Source: Nocardia sputorum
GTDB taxonomy: Bacteria > Actinomycetota > Actinomycetes > Mycobacteriales > Mycobacteriaceae
Reading direction: 5' to 3'
Assembly (NCBI RefSeq): GCF_027924405.1
Contig: NZ_AP026978.1
Location: forward strand, 3,224,001-3,288,000
DNA: 64,000 nucleotides
Below, in pieces: positions 1 to 7,834 of this stretch (position 1 is its first letter; each line of letters begins with the position of its first letter). The translations under genes and the position numbers were made by a program. Under the pieces are notes generated by a model, which worked only from the letters and a program-made list of their open reading frames with translations, made no database searches and was not told where the DNA came from.

Positions 1-408
1 GGTGCCGGTGGAACGGCCGTACAGTTCCGCCATGACCCGGCCGGGCTCGATGCCTTTGGCCAGCGCGTAGCCGTGCTCGCGGTAGTTGGTGAACAGATAG
101 TCGGTGGGGCGCATGGCCGCGCCGAGCCCGACCACGGTGGCCTCTTCACCCAGGTTGAGATGGCAGTATCCGCCGATCTTGGCTTGCTGGTAGCTCTGCG
201 CGGTGCGCTCCTCGAAGCGGCGCACGAACAGCATGTCGCGGTAGAGCCCGCGTAGCGTATCGGGATCCTCGGCAGCGAGGCGTGCGTCGGCCTGATCCAT
301 CGAGGTTTGCGCGGGGCCGCCGTTCGTCCGGCTCGGTGCGGGGGACTGTATGGCCTCGGGCCGCGTCGTCTTGCGGCTCGTTTTGCGAGAGGTGGTGCTG
401 GTGGTCAC
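1..408 (-). CDS. pdhA: 2-oxo acid (pyruvate) dehydrogenase E1 component, alpha subunit; N-terminal part
   Basis: This is the thiamine-diphosphate-dependent decarboxylase subunit of a pyruvate or related 2-oxo acid dehydrogenase complex. Only the first 136 codons are present; the gene runs off the left edge. The GTG at 408 is chosen because AGGAGA sits 7 bases upstream. A basic, Ser/Thr-rich leader of about 35 residues precedes the conserved E1-alpha start (LYRDMLFVRRFEERT, then GYCHLNLGEEATVVGLGAAM and YREHGYALAKG). It follows lpd by only 11 bases in the same direction, so the two are almost surely one transcript. E1 beta and E2 would be expected beyond the left edge. An acetoin or branched-chain substrate cannot be excluded from the N-terminus alone. 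Confidence 0.85.
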   Translation of the reverse strand, partial: MTTSTTSRKTSRKTTRPEAIQSPAPSRTNGGPAQTSMDQADARLAAEDPDTLRGLYRDMLFVRRFEERTAQSYQQAKIGGYCHLNLGEEATVVGLGAAMRPTDYLFTNYREHGYALAKGIEPGRVMAELYGRSTGT

Positions 409-419
409 GGCGGGTCTCC

Positions 420-1871
420 TCAACGCTTCCTGGGCGCGATGTGCACGGGCAGTCCGAGTCCGGCCAGGGCCGCCTCCATGCCGATCTCGCCGAGGGTCGG
501 GTGGGCGTGGATGGTGTCGGCGAGTTCGTCGAGGGTCGCCTCCAGCGAGATGGCCAGTGCGCCTTCGGCGATCAGGTCACTGGCCGACGGGCCGATGATG
601 TGCACGCCGAGCACTTCGCGATGCCGCCGTCCGGCAACGATCTTGACGAAGCCCTCGGTGTCGCCGAAGGTCTGGGCCCGGCCGAGTGCCGCGAAGGGGA
701 AACGCGCGGTGACGACGTCGTGCCCGGCGGCGCGGGCCTTCGCCTCGGTGAGCCCGACGCCGGCGATCTCGGGGTGGGTGAAGGTGGCGGCGGGGATCGC
801 GGTGTAGTCGATGCGCGCCGGCTGACCGGCGATCGCATCGGCGGCTGTGAGCCCCTGATGCGAGGCGACGTGCGCGAGCAGGGCGCGTCCGGTGACGTCT
901 CCGATGGCGTAGACGTGCTCGACTCCGGTACGCAGTTGCTCGTCGACGGGGATGAAACCGCGAGTGTCGGTGCTGATTCCGGCGATGTCCAAGCCGAGGT
1001 CGGCGGTGTTGGGACGGCGTCCGACGCCGACCAGCACCACGTCCGCGTCGAGTTCCCGAGCGTGCTCGCCTGCCACGGTCACCCGCAACGCGTCGGTCTG
1101 CGCGATCGACTCGACCGTGGAACCGGTGAGCACGGTGATGCCCCGCTTGGTGAACGACCGCCCCAGGGCGGCGCCCACCTCGGCGTCCTCCAGCGGGACC
1201 AGGGTGTCCTGCATCTCGACGATGGTGACCTGGGAGCCGAAACCGGCGAACAGGCTGGCCCATTCCGCGCCGACCGCGCTGCCGCCGATGACGACCAGTC
1301 GTGCGGGCACCTCGGTCAGCCCGAAGGCGCCGTCGGAGGTGATGACGCCCGGCAGGTCCGCGCCCGGAATCGGCAACCGCGCCGGCACCGATCCCGTCGC
1401 GATGATCACATCCTTCGCGCTGATCGTGCGGGTGGCGGTCGCGGTCGGTGCGGCGGCATAGCGGGGGCCGCCGGGGAAGATCGGTGATCGACCCGTCTCG
1501 AACACTTCGACACCGGTCGGGCCGGTGAAGCGGGCGTGCCCCTCGATCACCGTGACACCGTTCGCGGCGAGCAGGCTCGCCACACCGTCGGTGAGTTGCT
1601 TGACGATGCCGTCTTTGCGCTGGCGCACCGCGGCGAAGTCATAGCGCACGTTGTCGGCGTAGACGCCGAAATCCGCTGCGCTGGTGAGGGTCTGGAAGAT
1701 CTCCGCCGAGCGCAGCATCGCTTTGGTCGGGATGCAGCCCCAGTTCAGGCAGACTCCGCCCGGACGCTCCTTCTCCACCAAGCCGACGCGCAGGCCGCGT
1801 TGGGCCGCGCGGATGGCCGCGACATATCCGCCCGGCCCGCCGCCGACCACCAGTAGATCGAAATCCGGCAC
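420..1871 (-). CDS. lpd: Dihydrolipoamide dehydrogenase (E3)
   Basis: This FAD/NAD enzyme reoxidises the lipoyl groups of the 2-oxo acid dehydrogenase complex. The protein of about 483 residues has the N-terminal FAD motif GGGPGGYVAAIRAA, the redox-active pair in GGVCLNWGCIPTKA, the second dinucleotide motif VVIGGSAVGAEWAS, the FAD-binding segment VYAIGDVTGRALLAHVASHQG, and the C-terminal HAHPTLGE with the catalytic His-Glu pair. The frame stays open upstream and an ATG exists at 1928. The GTG at 1871 is preferred because GAGGAG lies about 10 bases upstream and the FAD motif then begins within the first 10 residues, as is normal for the family. It lies directly before the E1 alpha gene. Confidence 0.92.
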   Translation of the reverse strand: MPDFDLLVVGGGPGGYVAAIRAAQRGLRVGLVEKERPGGVCLNWGCIPTKAMLRSAEIFQTLTSAADFGVYADNVRYDFAAVRQRKDGIVKQLTDGVASLLAANGVTVIEGHARFTGPTGVEVFETGRSPIFPGGPRYAAAPTATATRTISAKDVIIATGSVPARLPIPGADLPGVITSDGAFGLTEVPARLVVIGGSAVGAEWASLFAGFGSQVTIVEMQDTLVPLEDAEVGAALGRSFTKRGITVLTGSTVESIAQTDALRVTVAGEHARELDADVVLVGVGRRPNTADLGLDIAGISTDTRGFIPVDEQLRTGVEHVYAIGDVTGRALLAHVASHQGLTAADAIAGQPARIDYTAIPAATFTHPEIAGVGLTEAKARAAGHDVVTARFPFAALGRAQTFGDTEGFVKIVAGRRHREVLGVHIIGPSASDLIAEGALAISLEATLDELADTIHAHPTLGEIGMEAALAGLGLPVHIAPRKR

Positions 1872-2038
1872 TCGTGGTGCTCCTCGTCCTCGATGATTGG
1901 ATCCTCCGCCGGTTGTGGGGTGGATCATCGCTATCGAGTGTTGCCGCAGCGGAGTGCACAAACAATCGCCACGAAGCCCAGCAGTGCGGTTTCCGAATTG
2001 GGCGCTGCGCCCAATCGGGCAACGTAGCCGCGACGGGA

Positions 2039-3235
2039 TCAGGCTCTGTCCGGTTCCTCGGCGAGGTCGAGCGCGGCCAGCGCCAGGGACAGTTCCACAT
2101 AGTTGCGCTGGCCTTCGAGCGGGCGGTCGAGCAGGGTCGAGACGCGGTGGAGCCGATTGATGACGGTGTTGCGGTGGCAGTGCAGTCGCGCCGCGGCATG
2201 GGCCGCGGAGCAGTCGTGCGCCAGCCAGGCCGCCAGGGTGTCCAGCAGAGTCGTGCGTTCGGTGGCGGGCAGGGCCAGGACCGGCCCGAGGGTATGCGCG
2301 ACCAGCATGTCGGTGAGATCGGTCGAGCGCAGGAGCAGCGCGTGCTGGAAGCGCTGGTGCAGCGGCACGAGTCCGGTCGCGTCCCGGGGCAAGGTCTGCA
2401 GTGTGAGCAGTGCCCAGCCGTGCGCGGTGCCGACCTGCGCGAGCCCGCTCACCGTGGGGGAGGCGCCCGCTCGTCCGCGGATGCGGGGTTCGATACGTCG
2501 TAACACCGCGGCCACGTCGTGGCGCTCGACTGCTATCAGCCCCACCGTCGAGTCGACGCGATCGTGCCACACGGACCGGATACCGACTGCGGCCAACGCG
2601 GCTTCCGTGCCGGTGTGTACCGCCTCTCCGCCACCGTCGACAACGACGACGAGGTAGGCGCTGGCGACCGGAAGGTTCAGCTCACGGGCGGCACGCGTGG
2701 CGAAGGTCGTGTCGTGGGCGCGGCCGGCGAGCAGATCCTCGAGCAGAGCGTGGCGGCGGCGTTCGTCGCTGCGCAGCTGTTCGAGTTCGGTATTGCGGTA
2801 GGAGGTGACCAGCGACGAGGACAGGCCATCGATCGCCGCCCACAACGCGGTGCCGACCGCACGAATCTCGCCGGGAGCGAGTTCGTCCGCCTTGTCCAGC
2901 AGGACCTCCCACACGATTCGGCCGCCCAGCCGGAAGGTGCGCAGCATGGCTTCGAGCGGCACGCCCTGTTCGGCGCGGCGGCGGCCGATGGACGCGGCGA
3001 CTTCGTCGTCGAACGCGGTCGTCGGAGTACCCAGCAGGTCGAGGATGCGGGTCACGTATCGGCGGCAGCCGTCGACCAGGTCGGCACGGGCGACCGTCGA
3101 GTAGTCGGTCCACTCCGGGTTGTCGGTGAAGATCTCCGCTATCAGCCGGTCGGTCAGAGCCGGAATCTCCGCACGGCAGGCGGCGACCAACTCCTGCGTG
3201 CACGTCTCCGGGATCGCCTTCTTCGATGTCGACAT
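2039..3235 (-). CDS. PucR-type transcriptional regulator with C-terminal helix-turn-helix
   Basis: A regulator of about 398 residues in the CdaR/PucR style. The N-terminal half is all-helical (RsbRD-like), the middle holds the degenerate nucleotide-cyclase-like domain, and the last 60 residues are the PucR helix-turn-helix (TLAAWLAHDCSAAHAAARLHCHRNTVINRLHRV). The ATG at 3235 is chosen because the upstream extension to 3325 is low-complexity and unlike the family. The gene lies 170 bases upstream of lpd in the same orientation, so it may control the dehydrogenase genes. That link rests on position only. Confidence 0.85.
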   Translation of the reverse strand: MSTSKKAIPETCTQELVAACRAEIPALTDRLIAEIFTDNPEWTDYSTVARADLVDGCRRYVTRILDLLGTPTTAFDDEVAASIGRRRAEQGVPLEAMLRTFRLGGRIVWEVLLDKADELAPGEIRAVGTALWAAIDGLSSSLVTSYRNTELEQLRSDERRRHALLEDLLAGRAHDTTFATRAARELNLPVASAYLVVVVDGGGEAVHTGTEAALAAVGIRSVWHDRVDSTVGLIAVERHDVAAVLRRIEPRIRGRAGASPTVSGLAQVGTAHGWALLTLQTLPRDATGLVPLHQRFQHALLLRSTDLTDMLVAHTLGPVLALPATERTTLLDTLAAWLAHDCSAAHAAARLHCHRNTVINRLHRVSTLLDRPLEGQRNYVELSLALAALDLAEEPDRA

Positions 3236-3478
3236 GTCGCTCGGGGCCCTTCTCGTCGGCCGTACCCACGACTGCGGGGCGGCGGCATAGTCACGACCGT
3301 ATCGCCGGCGGGAGGCGGCATCCACGGCGGTATCCGTGGGAACTACCTGCTCATAGCGGAATGCTCAGCGTCCTTCCGGGCCCGGGTCGACGGCCACCGC
3401 ACTATCGCGCCGATGTGCCTTCCCCGCTCATGGGCGGCCGGCGCACTGCGGAGACCTCCGCCCGGTGAGCGTTCGGTG
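3236..3478. other. Intergenic region between divergent PucR regulator and molybdate operon
   Basis: No gene is seen. This stretch should carry the promoter of the PucR regulator on the minus strand. The clear structured element lies just to its right, at 3479-3521. Confidence 0.4.
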
Positions 3479-3521
3479 ACGGATGGGCAATACGCGGTTC
3501 GAGTCCCGCTTCTACATCCGT
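3479..3521 (+). other. Inverted repeat with inner hairpin just upstream of the molybdate regulator
   Basis: A perfect 7-base inverted repeat (ACGGATG 3479-3485, CATCCGT 3515-3521) encloses a second small hairpin, GCGG-TTCGAGTC-CCGC (3495-3510). The inner part resembles a tRNA T-arm (GGTTCGAGTCCC), but there is no D-arm or anticodon stem, so it is not a tRNA. It ends 12 bases before the predicted -10 box of the next gene, so an operator role is plausible. Confidence 0.35.
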
Positions 3522-3532
3522 GGATGCGGCAA

Positions 3533-3538
3533 TATGCT
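3533..3538 (+). promoter_or_regulatory. Predicted -10 box for a leaderless transcript of the HTH-Mop gene
   Basis: TATGCT is followed by 7 bases and then the GTG at 3546. No ribosome binding site precedes any candidate start, so a transcript beginning at or next to the GTG is the simplest reading. No good -35 box is seen. This is inference from spacing. Confidence 0.35.
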
Positions 3539-3545
3539 CTATCTT

Positions 3546-3944
3546 GTGTCGAATCTACGGATCAGTGAAGCGGCCGAGTTGCTGGGAGTCAGCGACGACA
3601 CGGTACGTCGATGGATCGATCAGGGCCGTCTCACCGCGACGCAACTCGACAACGGCCGCAAAGGAGTCAGCGGCCGCGAGCTCGCCCAATTTCTGCGGGC
3701 CAATGCCGAGGCGCCCGCACCCGGTACGACGGTCGCCGCGTCAGCGCGCAACCGGATGCGCGGAATCGTGACCCGGGTCGTGAAGGACACCGTGATGGCG
3801 CAGGTGGAGATGCAGGCCGGACCATTCCGGCTGGTGTCGCTGCTGAGCCGGGAATCGGTCGACGAACTCGGTCTGGAAGTCGGCAGCGTCGCTGTCGCGT
3901 CGGTGAAGTCCACGCACGTCGTCGTGGAGATACCGGAAAGTTGA
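3546..3944 (+). CDS. Helix-turn-helix/Mop (molybdate-binding TOBE) domain regulator
   Basis: A small molybdate-sensing protein of about 132 residues. The first 55 residues form an excisionase/MerR-like helix-turn-helix (LRISEAAELLGVSDDTVRRW and IDQGRL). The last 65 form a Mop domain (RNRMRGIVTRVVKDTVMAQV ... LGLEVGSVAVASVKSTHVVVEI), the fold that binds molybdate or tungstate. It is 5 bases upstream of modA and co-directional with modABC, so it probably senses molybdate and controls or buffers this uptake system. An ATG at 3534 is an alternative start, but neither it nor the GTG has a Shine-Dalgarno sequence. Confidence 0.85.
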   Translation: MSNLRISEAAELLGVSDDTVRRWIDQGRLTATQLDNGRKGVSGRELAQFLRANAEAPAPGTTVAASARNRMRGIVTRVVKDTVMAQVEMQAGPFRLVSLLSRESVDELGLEVGSVAVASVKSTHVVVEIPES

Positions 3945-3949
3945 CGAGG

Positions 3950-4732
3950 ATGGCAATTCGTAAGTGGTGTGTCGCGGTCGCGACCGTGCTGGTTGTCGTG
4001 ACCGCGGCGGCCTGCGGTTCGGACGACGCGACCGAGCACGCCGACGGACGTCAGGTGTCGGGCACGGTGACCGTGTTCGCCGCGGCCTCGCTCACCGAGA
4101 CGTTCGGGGAGCTCGGCAAGCAGTTCGAGGCCGCGCACCCGGGCGTCGAGGTGGTCTACAGCTTCGGGGCGAGTTCCGCCCTTGCGCAACAGATCATCCA
4201 AGGCGCACCGGCCGACGTGTTCGCCTCGGCCGCTCCGAAGAACATGCAGCAGGTCCGCGACAAGGGCGAGGTCGCCACCGCGCCGGTGACTTTCGTGCGC
4301 AACCGGCTCCAGATCGCGGTGCCGAAGGGCAATCCGGGACGCATCACGGGGCTGACCGATTTCGGCAAGACGGAGCCCAAATTCGCGTTGTGCGCGGAGC
4401 AGGTACCCTGCGGCGCCGCTGCCGCGAAGGTCTTCGAGACCGCGGGCATCACCCCGCAACCCGACACCCGCGAGCAGGACGTCAAGGCGGTGCTGACCAA
4501 GGTCACGCTCGGGGAAGTCGACGCCGCGCTGGTGTACCGCACCGACGTCGAGGCCGCGGGCGACAAGGTCGAGGGCATGGCCTTCCCGGAATCGGCCGCG
4601 GCGATCAACGACTACCCGGTCGCGCCACTGGCGCACGCGCCGAACGCGACGGCTGCCGCGGCCTTCGTCGACTTCGTGACCTCGGAGAAGGCCAAGCCGG
4701 TCTTCGTCGCGGCGGGATTCGACACCCCGTGA
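3950..4732 (+). CDS. modA: Molybdate ABC transporter, periplasmic-type substrate-binding lipoprotein
   Basis: This lipoprotein of about 260 residues captures molybdate outside the membrane. The N-terminus is a lipoprotein signal (hydrophobic VAVATVLVVVTAAAC, lipobox Cys near residue 20). The mature part has the ModA signatures TVFAAASLTETFGELGKQFE, FGASSALAQQI, ADVFASAAP and the C-terminal region DAALVYRTDVEAAG. The ATG at 3950 lies 5 bases after the regulator stop. The stop overlaps the modB GTG by four bases. Confidence 0.95.
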   Translation: MAIRKWCVAVATVLVVVTAAACGSDDATEHADGRQVSGTVTVFAAASLTETFGELGKQFEAAHPGVEVVYSFGASSALAQQIIQGAPADVFASAAPKNMQQVRDKGEVATAPVTFVRNRLQIAVPKGNPGRITGLTDFGKTEPKFALCAEQVPCGAAAAKVFETAGITPQPDTREQDVKAVLTKVTLGEVDAALVYRTDVEAAGDKVEGMAFPESAAAINDYPVAPLAHAPNATAAAAFVDFVTSEKAKPVFVAAGFDTP

Positions 4733-5541
4733 TCGCGCCCTCGCGGCGGCGTGCGGTACTCGGACGGCGACCGGTCGCGCTGATGCTGCCCGCCGTCTGC
4801 GGGCTGGCGTTCCTCCTCGTGCCTTTGATCGGACTGCTGTGGCGAGCGCCGTGGGCGACCATGCCGGATCGGCTGTTCAGTGCCGAGATCGGCCGAGCGC
4901 TGCGGCTCTCCTTGGTGTGCGCGACCGCGGCCACGGCGATCTGCCTGGTTCTGGGCATTCCCTTGGCCTGGGTGCTCGCGCGCGCCGCACTGCCGGGGCG
5001 CGGGCTGATCCGCGCTTTGGTCACCGTGCCGCTGGTGTTGCCGCCGGTGGTCGGCGGTGTCGCGCTGCTGCTCGTGCTCGGCCGGCGTGGGCTGATCGGA
5101 CAGTGGCTCTACGAATGGGCGGGTGTCTCCCTGCCGTTCACCACGGCCGGGGTGATCGTGGCCGAAGCGTTCGTGGCCATGCCCTTCCTGGTGATCTCCG
5201 TCGAAGGAGCGCTGCGGGCAGCCGATCCCCGCTTCGAGGAAGCGGCCGCCACGCTCGGCGCCACCCGCTGGTACGCGTTTCGCCGGGTGACGCTGCCTTC
5301 GGTCCTGCCCGGCGTGGTGGCGGGCGCGGTGCTGTGCTGGGCGCGTGCGCTCGGCGAGTTCGGCGCCACGATCACGTTCGCGGGCAACTTCCCCGGCCGC
5401 ACCACCACCATGCCGCTGGCGGTCTACCTCGCGCTGGAGACCGACCCGGATGCCGCGATCGTGCTGAGCCTGGTGCTGCTGGCCGTCTCGGTCGCCGTGC
5501 TGGTCGCGTTGCGCGAACGCTGGATCCGGGGGGCGATATGA
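4729..5541 (+). CDS. modB: Molybdate ABC transporter permease
   Basis: A membrane permease of about 270 residues with five to six hydrophobic segments. The cytoplasmic loop that docks on the ATPase (EEAAATLGATRWYAFRRVTL) and the family signature ALGEFGATITFAGNFPG are present. The GTG start overlaps the modA stop (GTGA) and its own stop overlaps the modC start (ATGA), so the three genes are translationally coupled. Confidence 0.95.
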   Translation: MIAPSRRRAVLGRRPVALMLPAVCGLAFLLVPLIGLLWRAPWATMPDRLFSAEIGRALRLSLVCATAATAICLVLGIPLAWVLARAALPGRGLIRALVTVPLVLPPVVGGVALLLVLGRRGLIGQWLYEWAGVSLPFTTAGVIVAEAFVAMPFLVISVEGALRAADPRFEEAAATLGATRWYAFRRVTLPSVLPGVVAGAVLCWARALGEFGATITFAGNFPGRTTTMPLAVYLALETDPDAAIVLSLVLLAVSVAVLVALRERWIRGAI

Positions 5542-6587
5542 GTTTGGCGGCCGATCTGCGCATCCAGCGCGGACGTTTCGCGCTCGAGTTGCCGCTGGAT
5601 GCCGCTCCTGGCGAAGTGGTGGCCTTGCTCGGGCCCAACGGGGCGGGGAAGACCACGGCGTTGCGTGCCCTGGCGGGGCTGATCGCACTCACCGGCGGGC
5701 ACATCCGGTTGGATGGCGTCACCTGGGACGCGCCACCGTCGACGTTCGTGCCCGCCGAACGCAGGCAGGTCGGCGTCGTGTTCCAGGACTATCTCCTGTT
5801 CGGGCATCTGTCGGCGTTGGAGAACGTCGCCTTCGGCCTGCGCGCCCGCGGATATCGCCGCGCCGCCGCACGGGAGCGTGCCACCCGATGGCTCGCGCGT
5901 GTCGGACTGGCTGATTACGCGCACCGCAAGCCCCGGGCGCTGTCGGGCGGGCAGGCGCAGCGGGTGGCGCTGGCTCGTGCGCTGGCCATCGAACCACAAC
6001 TGTTGCTGCTCGACGAACCGCTCGCCGCGCTGGACGCGGGCACCAGAGTCCAAGTGCGCTCGGACCTCGCTCACCACCTGCGCGATTATCCCGGCCACAC
6101 CGTTCTCGTCACCCATGACCCGCTCGACGCCATGGTCCTCGCCGACCGGCTGGTCATCCTGGAGGACGGCGCGATCGTCCAGCAAGGTCCGCCCGCGCAG
6201 GTGGCGGCGCGGCCACGCTCGGACTACGTGGCCACCCTGATGGGCCTCAATCTCTACCGCGGCACCGCCCGTGGCATGAGCGTCGATCTGGACGGTGGCG
6301 GCAGCATCACCCTCGCCGAACCCACGCAGGGGCGTGTCCACGTGGCGTTCGGCCCCACCGCGGTGAGCCTGCACCCGCGACAACCTGCCGGCAGCCCCCG
6401 CAACAGCTGGCCGGTCATCATCACCGGGATCGAGCAGCACGCGCACATCATGCGCATTCGTCTCGACGGGGCGCCACCCGTCCTCGCCGACATCACACCG
6501 GCCACGGTGGCCGAATTGCACCTGCATCCTGGGCAGCGGCTGTGGGCCGCGGTGAAGGCCACCGAAACCCGCGCGTATCCGGCATGA
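5538..6587 (+). CDS. modC: Molybdate ABC transporter ATP-binding protein
   Basis: An ATPase of about 349 residues energising ModB. Walker A GPNGAGKT is near residue 36, the Q-loop is VVFQDYLLF, the signature motif is LSGGQAQRVALARAL, Walker B is LLLLDEPLAALD and the switch His is in VTHDP. After residue 240 there is a C-terminal TOBE/Mop-like region (GPTAVSLHPRQP ... WAAVKATETRAY), which in ModC proteins can sense molybdate. It is the last gene of the operon. Confidence 0.95.
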   Translation: MSLAADLRIQRGRFALELPLDAAPGEVVALLGPNGAGKTTALRALAGLIALTGGHIRLDGVTWDAPPSTFVPAERRQVGVVFQDYLLFGHLSALENVAFGLRARGYRRAAARERATRWLARVGLADYAHRKPRALSGGQAQRVALARALAIEPQLLLLDEPLAALDAGTRVQVRSDLAHHLRDYPGHTVLVTHDPLDAMVLADRLVILEDGAIVQQGPPAQVAARPRSDYVATLMGLNLYRGTARGMSVDLDGGGSITLAEPTQGRVHVAFGPTAVSLHPRQPAGSPRNSWPVIITGIEQHAHIMRIRLDGAPPVLADITPATVAELHLHPGQRLWAAVKATETRAYPA

Positions 6588-6695
6588 CATGTCAGCGGGT
6601 CGACGCGGTGTCGAGTCCGCGAGGACGGCAGGCGACCGGTCGCCGAGTGCCGAGATTTTCCAGCCGAACCACGGCCACTCTGCTTGAATCGATAT

Positions 6696-7526
6696 ATGTG
6701 CAGGTGGATGGCTTATTCCGGGGAGCCGATCCTGGCCGAGGACCTTTTGTTCCGGCCGGTGCACTCGTTGATCGATCAGAGCCTGCACTCCCAGCTGGGT
6801 GCGACGACCACGAACGGTGACGGCTTCGGCATCGGATGGTATGGCGAAGGTCCGCGGCCCGCGGTGTTCAAGGACATCGAACCGGCGTGGAACGACCGCA
6901 ACCTGCGGGAGGTCGCGGCGCAGGTGCGCACGCCGCTGTTCTTCGCGCACGTGCGCGCGTCGACCGGAACCGCTGTGCAACGCAGTAACTGTCACCCGTT
7001 CCGGCACGGACACTGGTTGTGGATGCACAACGGATCCGTGCTCGGTTTCCACCAGTTCAAGCGCGATCTGATGACGGCGGTCGAGCCGGCTTTGTTCGCC
7101 GACATCGAGGGTTCGACGGATTCCGAAGTGCTCTTCTTCCTGGCGCTCACCTTCGGGCTGGTCGAGGACCCGTTCACCGCGGTCGCCCGCGCGGTCGGCT
7201 TCGTCGAAGACGTCGGTCGCGCGTACCAGGTCGATGCCCCGGTACAGATGACGGTCGCGACCACCGACGGCGACTCGATGTGGTTCTTCCGGTACTCCAC
7301 CGAACGGCGGTCGCGCTCGCTGTTCTACTCCAACGACGTCGCGAAGGTGCGTGCGCTGCATCCGGAGGTTGAAGCGCTGCGCGAGCTGGGTGAGGAGGCT
7401 CGCTTCGTGGTTTCCGAGCCGCTGCGCGACCTGCCGGGGGCGTGGAACGAGGTCGAGGAGTCGTCGGCCGGTGTCGTCCGCCTCGGCCACGACGAAACGC
7501 GCCCGTTCCAGCCGATCGCCCCCTGA
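6696..7526 (+). CDS. Class II glutamine amidotransferase (YafJ/EgtC-like)
   Basis: An Ntn-type glutamine amidotransferase of about 276 residues. The ATG at 6696 is chosen because it places Cys at residue 2 (MCRWMAYSG), the catalytic nucleophile once Met is removed; the upstream TTG at 6684 would bury it. Further glutaminase features are TTNGDGFGIGWYG, FFAHVRASTGTAVQRSNCHPF and WLWMHNGSVLGF. No synthetase domain is fused and no ergothioneine genes are adjacent, so the acceptor is unknown. The family may act in ergothioneine (EgtC) or other amide chemistry. Confidence 0.88.
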   Translation: MCRWMAYSGEPILAEDLLFRPVHSLIDQSLHSQLGATTTNGDGFGIGWYGEGPRPAVFKDIEPAWNDRNLREVAAQVRTPLFFAHVRASTGTAVQRSNCHPFRHGHWLWMHNGSVLGFHQFKRDLMTAVEPALFADIEGSTDSEVLFFLALTFGLVEDPFTAVARAVGFVEDVGRAYQVDAPVQMTVATTDGDSMWFFRYSTERRSRSLFYSNDVAKVRALHPEVEALRELGEEARFVVSEPLRDLPGAWNEVEESSAGVVRLGHDETRPFQPIAP

Positions 7527-7834
7527 CACCCGGGGTGTTCGGCCGCCTTGTACGCCGCTCCGCAGCCGTCGATGAAGTCGGCGCGCATGCGTGGCGCTGA
7601 CCATCTGCGCGCTGTCGCGTTCTCCGAAGTGATTTTCGACGGGCACCGTGGTGTCACAGCCATTCGCCCGAATGACGGGGACGACCGACGGCGGTGCGGT
7701 CCCAGGGGGCGGCAGCGGGGTCCGGGGTCCGGTCGCACACTTCCCAGTGGAAGAAGGCGAATCCGATTGCCGGATCACAGGTTTGGTCGGCAGGGCCGCA
7801 GGCCGGACGGATGTGGCGACGGTTAGGCTGCCTT
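7527..7834. other. Intergenic region, no gene seen
   Basis: About 300 bases with only shadow reading frames. The one clear element is TAGGCT at 7824-7829, five bases before the GTG of the next gene, a likely -10 box for a leaderless transcript. Confidence 0.4.

Noticed and set aside
282..1487. Long plus-strand frame opposite lpd
   Set aside because: It is a GC-rich shadow of the lpd gene; no start signal and no recognisable family.
3488..3514. tRNA-like T-arm sequence GGTTCGAGTCCCGC
   Set aside because: The 5-base T-stem does not pair correctly and no D-arm or anticodon arm precedes it; only an operator-like inverted repeat is kept.
5424..7778. Very long minus-strand frame opposite modC and the amidotransferase
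   Set aside because: Composition is the reverse image of two clear genes; no domain is visible.
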